From positions 21,270 through 85,269 of the forward strand of contig NKYR01000145.1 of the NCBI GenBank assembly GCA_003184365.1: a stretch of DNA of 64,000 nucleotides, read 5' to 3'. This DNA comes from Evernia prunastri (Eukaryota > Ascomycota > Lecanoromycetes > Lecanorales > Parmeliaceae). Made by a program: the position numbers and the translations under genes. Positions within the stretch are counted from its first letter, which is position 1. Every line of letters begins with the position of its first letter. A model generated the notes under the pieces. The model searched no databases and had not been told where the DNA came from. It worked only from the letters and a program-made list of their open reading frames with translations. Positions 54,744 to 64,000 of this stretch are shown piece after piece.

Positions 54744-55590
54744 GGTTGTGAGTCGAATTGTTGTAGGAAGAGATGGAGAGCAAGAGGTTCGCAAGGGTAT
54801 CGCTCGGTATAAAATCAAAGACAGACCGAGGATTGCGCACTCGCTGGATTTTAACCGTCGCTTTCGCAGTGCCTCATTGGATACCCCGCTCGTGACTTCT
54901 TTCGACTATATCGTAACGACATAAAGACTTTGTGAAATTACATGAGCATTAGTATTTTGGGGGTCCGAATAGGGATATTGGGATTTTCTTGCTCAGCCAC
55001 GTTAGACCGCGAGACTATACGAGGCTACAATGGATAAGATTACATGGAACATGCACAAGCTTTTAAACCAACAACTTTTTAAAGAGACCAACACTACTAG
55101 TGGTGGCACACCCGTGAATTGATAATAAGAGAGGCTCTTACGATCGTATTCCTAATTGAAAATGTCAGTGTTGGCTGTTGCATGTCTATGTGCGATGTGG
55201 TTATTTGAGTGCTGCAAATTGACCAACAAGTCAATTTGAATGATGTTTGGATCAAGCTCGACTCATACACGATGATACGAAAAGCCTCGTAAGCTAATTC
55301 GTACTCGCCAGATCTCTATGAGTCTTGAAATCGATGAGAAGTTGGTATCGTTGAGGCTCGTGCGCAGATGGCTGCCGCCTCCAATTACAACCCGATTGCG
55401 CAGTCAAGGGAGTGACGAAAGCGTTCGTTGTTTAATATGTTTTGGCAGCATTCAAAGATATAATCAGCCAACCTGCTTTCACTGTCTCTCTTTTGATATG
55501 TGACAACCCAAATTTGATCCAGCGAACGATACATGAAGAAGGAAAGAGTTGATCCCTGAGAAAGCCATCCACGATTTTAATCCTAAAGCA
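54744..55590. other. Divergent promoter region
   Basis: Between the minus-strand metalloprotease-like gene and the plus-strand Ser/Thr-rich gene. No gene recognised. Confidence 0.5.
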
Positions 55591-57767
55591 ATGATGATTT
55601 GGAGAACGACATGCATGATAAGCGTCATTGCTGCACTAGGCGATGCTACGACAACTTCATTATTTTCTACATCTTCTACATCTTCCTTGATCGCAAAAGC
55701 TTCTTCATCACAGTTTTCGAGTAATTCTACCAGCTTGGTTTCATCATTTAGTAGCACCATACAATATCCATCCTTCAGTAGTAAGACACCCTCAAGCAGT
55801 AATGGCACTCCCTCAGCTTCCTCGGATGGATCAAAGGAGAATCAGTTTTCACCATCCTCTAGCGGTACAGCGACTTCATGGAGCAACGAGACAGCCTCTT
55901 CATTCTCAGTACGACCGACGACGTTTTCCACAGGAACGACTTACGTTGGAAGCGCTAGTATGACGAATTCGTCGTCCTTGACCAATGCAGCATCTTCGTG
56001 GACTATCAATGGGGCAAACTCAACCCTTATAAGATCGTCGTCTGTTCGATCAAGCGCGACGTCGTTGAACGGTACATATGCAAACTCGACATCGATGAGC
56101 AGGATCACAACGACAAGGTAAAGCTGACTCAATACCATTCAAATGCATGGGGCTGTCACTGACTATGACCGGCAGCGCCTCTTTCATTCCATCTGCCGTC
56201 ATTGATCTTTACGACGCTCAAGTATCAAATCCTCCTGCCACTTTAACGAATAACTCAGCTGGAGATGTTATCCTTACGCTCTCACATGACTTCGCGAATG
56301 CTATTGCAGGTCTACTTTCCTTAGGAACCTGCCCCGCTTACGATCCTATACCGTCGAAACCAATTATTGAGAAACGTCAAACTTTCACAAGAAATCCATG
56401 CGCAGTCGCAAGATCGAAGCGCGGCATTGCATCCATCGGCGGGGGAACCTCGCTGTTCAGAGCCTTCCTCAACCTGCCGAGAACATTCCCCACCCTGGTG
56501 AGCCAACTTGAAGCTGACGTACAGGACATCTCCTCCTATGTGAAATTAAACCTGCCGTCATGGTCGTTGGTTCCCGAACCGGCAATTGATGCTACGGCCG
56601 AACTTTTCTATTTCCTGACGTTGAAGCATGAAACGAACATTGACGGATCCATAATTTCCAACACGATCCTGCATTACGACATTGCCCAAATGGGCAACCC
56701 AACTCCAACCATAACCTCATCCGTCTCATCTACGGCCGCCTCAACTACGCAGTCATTAAGTCTGACCTGTCCAAGCACCACGTTGTTTGACCCATTGCCT
56801 ACAGCAATAGTACGTTTCCCAGAAATCCACACCTTCTTCGTACACATGAAAGCTGACAGCTATAGCCACTCTGCTGCAGCACCAAAGGATGCAACGCCGC
56901 ACCGGGCGCAAAGACCTGTGGACTCGTCAGTAGCCCTTTCAAAGAATCTTCGGACCCTTCTCAACCCTTTGCTAACCGATGCTTAGGGTCCCTACTACAA
57001 ATGCGATTGCCTTCCCTTGGTGACCTACACCGCCGACTTCTTCGAATCGCCCGAAGGATGGGTCATGAAGCAAGCTACTCTGTCCGAAATCGCGGCCTAC
57101 ACTGCCGCCCCCGGCGGGTCCACGCCCACGCCCATGCCCACCAGTACCAGCACCAGCACCACCCCACCACCGAACCCTTTGGCATGTCAATCTACGGGAA
57201 CCTATCTCATGCAATACGCCACCGCGACATCTGCGGCAAAGGCATTTTGTACCGCGATGGCGCCACGGGTGCCGCAAGGTGAAGCACAAGTCGCGTGCGC
57301 GATCCAGAACAAGGACCCGCCGTACAAAATTGGACCATATCCCGTGTGCGCCAACCAATCGGACATCCGATTCCAAATCATCAACGATAACAGGGACACA
57401 GCGGCGTGCCAGGGTGCGTGGATCAAGAACAGGTTCAGCGTGGAGAATTGTGTGACAGCGTATATGAACGTGTTGAATCAATGTACGTTCGTTCGCTGAA
57501 AGAACAAGGCTCCCGATCTCCTTTCCTATCGTCCATCTTGTCTGTCTAAGAAGAAAAGAAGATAATGAGGAGCTCCCGACCTATGTATGTTGAGGCTGAT
57601 CTTCTCTCATCTACATAGGCAGCCCCAATACCCACCTCAAAGAAATGGGCGGCTCCTACACCATCGACGAGTTCTGCGTTGGGGGCAAGTGTTCGTACTT
57701 CTACAATCCGGGGCAGCAGGGGACGTTTGGGGAGAGCGGGTATGAGTGTGGGAGCTGCCCATCTTGA
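55591..57767 (+). CDS. Secreted Ser/Thr-rich protein with Cys-rich C-terminal half
   Basis: ATG at 55591 begins a signal peptide (MMIWRTTCMISVIAALG). Exons 55591-56117, 56176-56809, 56866-56925, 56987-57482 and 57619-57767 join in phase to 621 aa. Residues about 20-175 are almost all Ser, Thr, Asn and Ala, as in heavily O-glycosylated wall or adhesin proteins. A unique domain follows (DVILTLSHDFANAIAGLLSL). The 60-nt third exon reads PLCCSTKGCNAAPGAKTCGL. The rest is rich in spaced Cys (GPYYKCDCLPL, TAACQGAWIKNRFSVENC, IDEFCVGGKCSYFY, YECGSCPS), separated by a Pro/Thr linker. I do not recognise the family. The architecture suggests an extracellular, perhaps wall-bound protein. Confidence 0.75.
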
Positions 57768-59802
57768 TCAGCGTGAGAGATAACCAGACTTAGCCGGTGA
57801 ATATGACTTCTGCGGACGAGAGGGTGAGTGAGGTGGAGAACAAACAGGTAAGCGAGAGGAGTTGTTTATAAGAGAGAGAGAGAGGGTCGGTGGTTTCTCA
57901 GAGAAGATTAGTCTCAAGCGATGAACTCGATCACAGACTCTTAGTTCATCATGCAATCCCGGAGGTAGGGCGAGCTATTCATCTAGAAACATACAATTCA
58001 CCTACGTTTAGCATTCACATATCATGTTTGAAAGTCACCAAGACGAGCTTAAACTGTGCCAATGCGGCTAGCCACCTGAAGAGACATTTGCAGACCCCTC
58101 CAGTGCTAAGAAAACTCTCATGCTTATGCAGCGCAGACTTGAGATGAAAATGAAGCAATCTACAGGCGCGGGCCGGCGAGGGAAAAAATTCTATGGCCCT
58201 GAAAGAGATATAATCAAATGACGAGCCCAACAATGGTAGTCAGCCCATAAATAAAGCCTCCATCAAGACACGAATCATCCGACCAAGGGCCTTTTCTCCT
58301 TCAAACTCTTAAAATTACAGCCGGGCGTCTCGGGTTGGCGCGGTCCAACCCGAAGCCGAGAAGCCGAAAATAAAGTCGGTCATTGGGGTAAAAAGGGGTA
58401 AAGGGGAAGGGGGCAGAGGGGTCAATGGACCCGTGATCACTAGGACTAGTTGGAAGGTGCTTTATGCTGGTGGCCTATGGCAAGTAGCCACATCTAGCAT
58501 AGCGAACTTGGCTAATCACTCGCTTCCACCCAGGGGAACCTGTTTCTTCATGCTGTATTCTTCCTGCATTTGCTAAAGCCAAGTTCAGATAAACCGGGCG
58601 CATCATCAAAACGTACGACAGCTACAGGAAAAGACTACGGTGGTTATTAACACGCTTTCAAAAGTTCAGGAAGAAGAAAGTGATCAAGCGAGACTCGGCA
58701 GGTATGATGTGCTAGACCTGAGCAGTCAGAAGATCGTATACCCTGCTTATGCAGTCGTTACATTCGCAATGTCACTCTTGCCCCGCCTTCCTCCTTCATC
58801 TTGGTACCTATTCAACAACAACGCTACGTGAGGTCCATTGGACGCGCGGCCATTGTTCATGCATTCAATGGCACTCAACACTTTTGAGGATATGCCACAT
58901 CATCATTAGACCTCGCCATCGCCGTTCAAACGCAGCCCGGAGATGACCAGCAAATACCCATGTGATATGAATTCTGGAATTTAGTGCCCTTCGGCAAAGT
59001 TGCGATCCGGCTGAGTATGACCTATGGGAGGCCTTCCTTTAGCGCTCATCCCTCCGCTCGAATCAAATAGCTACTCCGAGGCAAGTTACCTGCATGAGTT
59101 TTGCCAAATCTCTTCCGGAATGAAGTCGCGCGACGCTATGTTACTATGTTCGTGATGTATACTACGGGTCACAGAACTCCCTATCTTCAAATCGTTTCAC
59201 AAAACAAAATGAAAGGAAAAAGGAGCTATCGAAAGGTTTTCGAGAGCCTACCTTGTTTGAGCGAGGGCGCGAAGCTCCAGCTGATTGCTTACTCGTTACA
59301 ATAAGGAGTGTTATGCGAAATGACGGAGATCCAATTGATGATCATAACACTTCGGAGAATGTCACCAATAGGACTTCGGAGTTGTGTAGATGTTAACACT
59401 TCGGACAGGGTTACCAATAAGACTTCTGAAGTCGTATAGATTTGAACACATGATGAGTTGACACGGAAGAAAGCAGGTTCAATCGAAGAAATAACACCTT
59501 TTCATAATATTAAGAGAGAGTGTGAGATTATGAAGTCGTCGTTATACTTCTTTCTTTCTCTCTTCTACTCTTACCTCCTAGTACACTGAAACAAGCACAG
59601 ACACACCGATACCGTTAACACCTACCATACCGTCAAATACATACCCCTATCTCAAAATCTTTACTAAACTGAGAAGAAGCCTTCCGCAAATTGGTAAGAT
59701 CATGGATTGCCTCGTCCAGAGACAAGCTCATGGATGCTAACAATCTCCCTGTTCTAGTCACAAGAACGTGGAAAACCGTCGCCATCGGTCTCCGCCAACA
59801 CT
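57768..59802. other. 2 kb without a recognised gene
   Basis: Short frames only. It contains GAGA runs near 57875, a GGGGTAAAAGGGGTAAAGGGG stretch near 58390 and the tandem repeat listed separately. The final 100 nt is presumed promoter or upstream exon of the Cys-rich gene. Confidence 0.5.
59346..59444. repeat. Two-unit imperfect tandem repeat, about 49 nt each
   Basis: Both units follow the plan AACACTTCGGA...ACCAATA(G/A)GACTTC...GTAGAT or GTATAGAT, with about ten differences between them. Confidence 0.75.
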
Positions 59803-60030
59803 ATGCCGAACGCCTATTACTGGTGGCGCTGTCACGATTGCGGCGATGCGAACCGCGAAGACAGTCGCAGATGCCGCAATCGTCATTGCCGCCACAGAAG
59901 ATGCTCCCACTGCCGATGGATCTCAGACTTCCTCACCTGGTGCTGCCACAGATGCGACAGACGCGTTAGCGAAACCACTGTTAGGTGCCAGTGCGGCCAC
60001 AGACAATGCAGTCGCTGTGAACTAGTCTAA
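59803..60030 (+). CDS. Small Cys-rich, zinc-ribbon-like protein, 75 aa
   Basis: The ATG at 59803 opens MPNAYYWWRCHDCGDANR. The protein has repeated CxxC or CxxxxC pairs (CHDC, CRNRHC, CSHC, CCHRC, CQCGHRQC, CELV at the end), consistent with several small zinc ribbons. It is Arg-rich between the pairs. Small proteins of this kind, starting with Trp residues and ending in a CxxC...C pattern, are common in fungi and have no known function. Two other frames are also open here, but the regular Cys spacing supports this one. A 5' exon may exist. Confidence 0.55.
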   Translation: MPNAYYWWRCHDCGDANREDSRRCRNRHCRHRRCSHCRWISDFLTWCCHRCDRRVSETTVRCQCGHRQCSRCELV

Positions 60031-60289
60031 ATTTGACTGTTCTCTGGCGTCAGGCCGCTTAGCAACCTCTCGACTTGATCCAATGAATCGAGTTTTGACT
60101 GTGTCGAGACTCCCGGTCGGGTACGATTACGAGCTGTAGGCGAGGAAACAATTTATAGAGCTTAGTAGAAATTCTCATGTCGCATGGCTTCCTCAAATAC
60201 AGCCTTTTCCGCGTCTCCTTTTCCTCTATAACTACCGTAGTAGCTCGACAAGCGCCAGCTCCAAGCCAAGCACCGCGCGACTTAAATCT

Positions 60290-60520
60290 CTTCGCAGTCC
60301 AAGCGAACGAATGTCGAGTATTCGAGACATATCATGGTCAACAAGGGCGGCCATACATTCATCTTGTCTTCCGGCCAATCGTGTCACTTCCCTACCCGTG
60401 CCACAGAGAGTAAGTATGGCAAGTTTGCTTACAGCTCAGCCCTTGGCTTTTCTGTGCTCGCTGGTAGCTACTCTCTGGAAAACCTCTGTGGGGAGGGGGG
60501 AGGGGGAGGGGCGGGGGCCC
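60290..60520 (+). pseudogene. Truncated DUF2264 fragment
   Basis: The frame reads TNVEYSRHIMVNKGGHTFIL, SSGQSCHFPTRATESKYGKF and AYSSALGFSVLAGSYSLENL. This is the C-terminal all-beta part of fungal DUF2264 proteins. Its 5' side probably begins at a splice acceptor (CGCAG near 60300). The coding sequence runs into a G-run and the lone N at 60521, after which the sequence is mitochondrial. The gene is therefore cut by an assembly joint, not by a biological end. Confidence 0.7.
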
Positions 60521-60521
60521 N
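60521..60521. other. Nuclear-to-mitochondrial joint (N)
   Basis: A lone N separates G-rich nuclear sequence from AT-rich mitochondrial sequence. Similar lone Ns at 61636, 62460 and 63529 separate overlapping mitochondrial pieces. Confidence 0.9.
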
Positions 60522-60537
60522 AGTTTCTGCAATTAAT

Positions 60538-60788
60538 ATGAAAAATAAATTACACATAAACAAAAATAAAATATCTTTATGATTAGAAAGGTGGTTTTTA
60601 TCATCAAATGCAAAAGATATAGGAGTTTTGTATCTTATTTTTGCCTTATTATCAGGTTTAATAGGTACAGCCTTTTCTGTATTAATCAGGTTAGAACTAT
60701 CTGGACCAGGTGTTCAGTTTATAGCAGACAATCAATTATACAATAGTATCATAACAGCTCATGCTATAGTTATGATATTTTTTATGGT
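60538..60788 (+). CDS. cox1: Mitochondrial cox1, first exon
   Basis: From the ATG at 60538 the frame reads cytochrome c oxidase subunit I: ERWFLSSNAKDIGVLYLIFA, GLIGTAFSVLIRLELSGPGV, NQLYNSIITAHAIVMIFFMV. A TGA at 60580-60582 is read as Trp, as in fungal mitochondria. The exon stops at ATGGT, where the gene should go on with MPALIGGF; a group I intron begins there. Cox1 is the catalytic core of complex IV in the inner membrane. The N-terminal 15 residues before the conserved start are Lys/Asn-rich and may not all be translated. The remaining exons are absent from the window. Confidence 0.9.
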
Positions 60789-61615
60789 CGTATATGAAAA
60801 TATGTCTAACATTAAATCAGAGCCTTTCTCAGCTAATACTGATAATGACTTTGACTTAAAGATTGATAACGATGATAACCGTCATAACAATAACCATCAT
60901 GAGGATAACAAAAACTTTAAACACAAATGTGTTAAAGTTTTCATAAAAAATCCTTATAACAACAGAGATGCAATACTTAAAATAACGAAAAGACAAAAAG
61001 GTGTTTATCTGAGATGAGCTAGCTTAGTTCTTATTTTATGCCTTCAATACTTAATACCAAAGCACGCAGGGCTTAAGATATATAAATAAACATGGTTTAA
61101 CGACATAAATCTGACTGTTTATTTTAAGGATATCCAGTCTAATTTAGATAATATAGTAGCTTTAGAACAACATCTTATTTATAGCCTGAAACCGAACCTT
61201 AACCTAGATTTAGTAGCTAGCAGTTCTGGTTACAGTGAACCAATGTGCTTAGAAATACGAGAGAAACGGCGTAAGTTAAGGGAATGCGAAGCATCAGCAG
61301 TATATGTATAACACAATAAATATTCATCACAATACTCTAAATTATTGTTTGTATTTAGGTAGTTTGTATGTAGATTAATTCTTTTTATCCACAGAGCTAA
61401 TTGAGACTGTAAGTGTTAAGCTTTTAATATTAGATGAGCTAATAGCTTTAGTTATAGATAAGCGAGATATACATAAAAGTAAACACCCTGCAGCCAAAGC
61501 TATACTTGCTGAATTTAAGGATGACAGACGGGAGCAAAAATTTAGAATTTAATTCTTTAAATATCTTAGCCAAGCATCTTAAAGGCGTTGCTCCGCATTT
61601 GCTGCGTAACCGTTA
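60789..61615 (+). pseudogene. Cox1 group I intron with decayed GIY-YIG homing endonuclease
   Basis: The intron frame continues the exon frame (VYENMSNIKSEPFS), as is usual for intron-encoded endonucleases. It reaches LKITKRQKGVYLR, the GVY part of a GIY-YIG domain. The YVG half is missing and stops follow. Further pieces lie in order in shifted frames: WFNDINLTVYFKDIQ, LDNIVALEQHLIYSLKPNLN, LDLVASSSGYSEPM, then KRDIHKSKHPAAKAILAEFK and NSLNILAKHLKG. The last belong to the DNA-binding tail of this endonuclease type. Deletions and stops show an inactive remnant. Intron RNA core elements were not resolved by eye. Confidence 0.85.
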
Positions 61616-61784
61616 AATAATTAGAAATTATTTAANAACTATGTCCCCTTTCCCTCCTGATCTATCCTGCACTTTATCCATATATTTTAATAAAAGAGGG
61701 TGAAAAATAAGGAAAAACAACTAACAATACTTTTAGCTAATACATTATTTTGCAATATATCACGCTTTTATAATTAAAAACCTT

Positions 61785-61865
61785 ATCCGAAAAACGACTT
61801 GAACGTTCACGACAATAATCAATAAATCTTAAGTTTATCCTGTCTACCAATTCCAGCACTCGGAC
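61785..61865 (-). tRNA. trnL: Mitochondrial tRNA-Leu (UAA), copy 1
   Basis: A seven-pair acceptor (GTCCGAG/TTCGGAT), an anticodon arm with loop CTTAAGA (anticodon TAA) and a long variable arm make an 81-nt class II tRNA. Confidence 0.85.
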
Positions 61866-61905
61866 TCATATTTGTAAATAACCATACAAATATACTTGCA
61901 ATGTT

Positions 61906-61977
61906 AAGGCCAGAATGATTCGAACACTCATCTGAGCTGTCATGAGCAGCTTGCTTTACCAATTACGCTATAGCCTT
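61906..61977 (-). tRNA. trnM: Mitochondrial tRNA-Met (CAU) A, copy 1
   Basis: Acceptor AAGGCTA/TGGCCTT, anticodon arm AGCTG-CTCATGA-CAGCT, T arm GAGTG-TTCGAAT-CATTC; 72 nt. Confidence 0.88.
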
Positions 61978-62284
61978 TTTAGGCTTTTTTTTGCTAAAGC
62001 CATGTTTTGTGGTGCTGATGTACAACTTCTTGCTTGCTTGCTTGCTGCTTGCGCTACACAAAGCATTAGCAACACGTATAATATAAGTTTGTATAAAATT
62101 AAAAACTATCTGTTAAATCGTATATCTTTGCTTCATTTTTACAATACCATGCCTATGTATATTTAGACTATATTATCAGTTTACTGTGTTATTTAACAAC
62201 TAGGCTTAAAAAGTGGGTTATTAATATGAAAACATAGTATTAATATATGTATATGTAACGGACACCAATAACAAAAGGCAGGTA

Positions 62285-62354
62285 TGCGGATAAAGGATTC
62301 GCACCCCTGTAGACTGGTCATGAGCCAGTTATGTTACTATTACATCAATCCGCA
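62285..62354 (-). tRNA. trnM: Mitochondrial tRNA-Met (CAU) B, copy 1
   Basis: Acceptor TGCGGAT/ATCCGCA, D arm ATGT/ACAT, anticodon arm ACTGG-CTCATGA-CCAGT, T arm AGGGG/CCTTT; 70 nt. Distinct in sequence from the other tRNA-Met. Confidence 0.88.
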
Positions 62355-62387
62355 TGTATAGTATTGTACCATATAATACTCTGTTTG

Positions 62388-62400
62388 TCAGTCAGTCAGT

Positions 62401-62432
<32 letters not shown>

Positions 62433-62437
62433 TTGTT
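62388..62437. repeat. (CAGT/CTGT)n microsatellite
   Basis: GTCAGTCAGTCAGT passes into CTGT units and GTTT units. The same block recurs in copies 2 and 3 with altered unit number. Confidence 0.9.
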
Positions 62438-62593
62438 AATAAAACAACTGTATAGCCCANCCCTCCTGATCTATCCTGCACTTTATCCATATATTTTAAT
62501 AAAAGAGGGTGAAAAATAAGGAAAAACAACTAACAATACTTTTAGCTAATACATTATTTTGCAATATATCACGCTTTTATAATTAAAAACCTT

Positions 62594-62674
62594 ATCCGAA
62601 AAACGACTTGAACGTTCACGACAATAATCAATAAATCTTAAGTTTATCCTGTCTACCAATTCCAGCACTCGGAC
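62594..62674 (-). tRNA. trnL: Mitochondrial tRNA-Leu (UAA), copy 2
   Basis: Same sequence as the gene at 61785-61865. Confidence 0.85.
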
Positions 62675-62714
62675 TCATATTTGTAAATAACCATACAAAT
62701 ATACTTGCAATGTT

Positions 62715-62786
62715 AAGGCCAGAATGATTCGAACACTCATCTGAGCTGTCATGAGCAGCTTGCTTTACCAATTACGCTATAGCCTT
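62715..62786 (-). tRNA. trnM: Mitochondrial tRNA-Met (CAU) A, copy 2
   Basis: Same sequence as the gene at 61906-61977. Confidence 0.88.
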
Positions 62787-63098
62787 TTTAGGCTTTTTTT
62801 TTGCTAAAGCCATGTTTTGTGGTGCTGATGTACAACTTCTTGCTTGCTTGCTTGCTTGCTGCTTGCGCTACACAAAGCATTAGCAACACGTATAATATAA
62901 GTTTGTATAAAATTAAAAACTATCTGTTAAATCGTATATCTTTGCTTCATTTTTATAATACCATGCCTATGTATATTTAGACTATATTATCAGTTTACTG
63001 TGTTATTTAACAACTAGGCTTAAAAAGTGGGTTATTAATATGAAAACATAGTATTAATATATGTATATGTAACGGACACAAATAACAAAAGGCAGGTA

Positions 63099-63168
63099 TG
63101 CGGATAAAGGATTCGCACCCCTGTAGACTGGTCATGAGCCAGTTATGTTACTATTACATCAATCCGCA
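63099..63168 (-). tRNA. trnM: Mitochondrial tRNA-Met (CAU) B, copy 2
   Basis: Same sequence as the gene at 62285-62354. Confidence 0.88.
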
Positions 63169-63214
63169 TGTATAGTATTGTACCATATAATCCTCTGTTT
63201 GTCAGTCAGTCAGT

Positions 63215-63246
<32 letters not shown>

Positions 63247-63267
63247 TTGTTAATAAAACAACTGTAT

Positions 63268-63338
63268 AGCCCAGGCGGGAATCGAACCCGCGTTATAATG
63301 GTGAAAACATTATGTCTTAACCGTTTGACGACTGGGCC
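63268..63338 (-). tRNA. trnE: Mitochondrial tRNA-Glu (UUC)
   Basis: Acceptor GGCCCAG/CTGGGCT, anticodon arm TAATG-TTTTCAC-CATTA (anticodon TTC), T arm GCGGG/CCCGC; 71 nt. Confidence 0.9.
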
Positions 63339-63403
63339 TTTATGAGTAGTAAGGTACTTTATGATTTTCTTCTTTATTTTCTTCTTAAAAGAAAATAAAG
63401 TAA

Positions 63404-63473
63404 GCCCAGTGCAAGTATCGCACTTACTTCTACCGATTACAAAACGGTTGCATTACTTTTATGCTAACCAGGC
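63404..63473 (-). tRNA. trnT: Mitochondrial tRNA-Thr (UGU)
   Basis: Acceptor GCCTGGT/ACTGGGC with two G-T pairs, D arm GCAT/ATGC, anticodon loop TTTGTAA (anticodon TGT) with one T-T mismatch closing the loop, T arm GTAAG/CTTGC; 70 nt. The minus-strand order T-E-M-M-L agrees with the conserved tRNA cluster after rnl in Pezizomycotina. Confidence 0.85.
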
Positions 63474-63786
63474 ATTATACTCGTGTTTAGTTAGATCTTA
63501 AATCCAAAAATATAAAAAACAATGTATANGCTTGCTTGCTTGCTTGCTGCTTGCGCTACACAAAGCATTAGCAACACGTATAATATAAGTTTGTATAAAA
63601 TTAAAAACTATCTGTTAAATCGTATATCTTTGCTTCATTTTTATAATACCATGCCTATGTATATTTAGACTATATTATCAGTTTACTGTGTTATTTAACA
63701 ACTAGGCTTAAAAAGTGGGTTATTAATATGAAAACATAGTATTAATATATGTATATGTAACGGACACCAATAACAAAAGGCAGGTA

Positions 63787-63856
63787 TGCGGATAAAGGAT
63801 TCGCACCCCTGTAGACTGGTCATGAGCCAGTTATGTTACTATTACATCAATCCGCA
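63787..63856 (-). tRNA. trnM: Mitochondrial tRNA-Met (CAU) B, copy 3
   Basis: Same sequence as the gene at 62285-62354. Confidence 0.88.
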
Positions 63857-63951
63857 TGTATAGTATTGTACCATATAATACTCTGTTTGTCAGTCAGTCA
63901 GTCTGTCTGTCTGTCTGTCTGTCTGTTTGTTTGTTAATAAAACAACTGTAT

Positions 63952-64000
63952 AGCCCAGGCGGGAATCGAACCCGCGTTATAATGGTGAAAACATTATGTC
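63952..64000 (-). tRNA. trnE: Mitochondrial tRNA-Glu, partial, copy 3
   Basis: Identical to the 3' part of the gene at 63268-63338; cut by the window end. Confidence 0.8.

Larger units (their letters stand above)
61652..62459. repeat. Mitochondrial tRNA-region copy 1
   Basis: Carries trnL, trnM, trnM and the first bases of trnE up to the N at 62460. It is nearly identical to copy 2 (62461 onward), with length differences in TGCT and CTGT repeats and a few single-base changes. Confidence 0.9.
62461..63528. repeat. Mitochondrial tRNA-region copy 2 (longest)
   Basis: Starts at the same base as the shared part of copy 1 and runs further, through trnE and trnT, to the N at 63529. Confidence 0.9.
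63530..64000. repeat. Mitochondrial tRNA-region copy 3 (cut by window end)
   Basis: Corresponds to 62842 onward in copy 2, with nearly identical sequence. Confidence 0.9.

Noticed and set aside
57001..57282. Alternative Arg/His-rich frame in the Ser/Thr-rich gene
   Set aside because: A shadow of the Cys-rich exon, which keeps phase across both neighbouring introns.
60628..61017. A single 129-codon protein from cox1 exon into the intron as an independent gene
   Set aside because: It is the cox1 exon reading into the intron-encoded endonuclease relic; with TGA as Trp it does not stop at 61017.
62388..62440. Regular CTGT/CAGT repeats as a possible CRISPR-like array
   Set aside because: Units are 4 nt without spacers; a microsatellite in mitochondrial DNA of a eukaryote.
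62331..62519. 62-66 codon frames repeated over the mitochondrial tRNA segments
   Set aside because: They overlap tRNA-Met and the CTGT microsatellite on the opposite strand.

Overview
The window looks like a scaffold from a filamentous ascomycete (Pezizomycotina; the families would suit a Leotiomycete, but that is inference). Genes are split by short GT-AG introns of about 50-230 nt, often with CTAAC or CTGAC branch sites. The products are typical of such fungi: NACHT/ankyrin and HET proteins, a purine-cytosine permease, a PhiA-like wall protein, a GH105 hydrolase and a PQQ-type sugar dehydrogenase. The last 3.5 kb is mitochondrial (cox1 exon with TGA read as Trp, five tRNA types) and is attached through a single N.

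Layout. 0-5 kb: a large ankyrin protein with a C-terminal membrane segment, its 5' coding part interrupted by a 533-bp inverted-repeat element, then a small spliced gene and a C2H2 relic. 6-7 kb: secreted PhiA-like protein. 10-13.5 kb: a SesA-type protein ending in an amyloid-like (sigma-like) repeat, followed on the same strand by a broken NACHT-ankyrin NLR. 14.5-18.2 kb: SRPK-like kinase and purine-cytosine permease. 18-24 kb: no recognisable gene. 24.4-26.8 kb: conserved fungal protein (DUF8004-like). 27-31.8 kb: G/A-rich simple repeats with assembly gaps.

31.8-39.3 kb is a second allorecognition-type block on the minus strand: NACHT protein, SesB-like alpha/beta hydrolase with a 181-bp element inside one intron, HET-domain protein and a decayed TPR array. 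40.6-46.8 kb: GH105 hydrolase and a frameshifted ankyrin protein. 47.3-57.8 kb: MFS permease (Liz1/Seo1-like), PQQ-type dehydrogenase with a stop codon, a secreted HExxH protein and a Ser/Thr-rich secreted protein. 59.8-60.5 kb: small Cys-rich protein and a truncated DUF2264 fragment. 60.5-64 kb: mitochondrial contigs repeated three times with N joints.

The strongest theme is a concentration of STAND/NLR, HET and effector-type genes (SesA and SesB each next to a NACHT gene), several damaged by nonsense changes, frameshifts and small inverted-repeat elements. This fits fast birth-and-death evolution of fungal self/non-self recognition loci.
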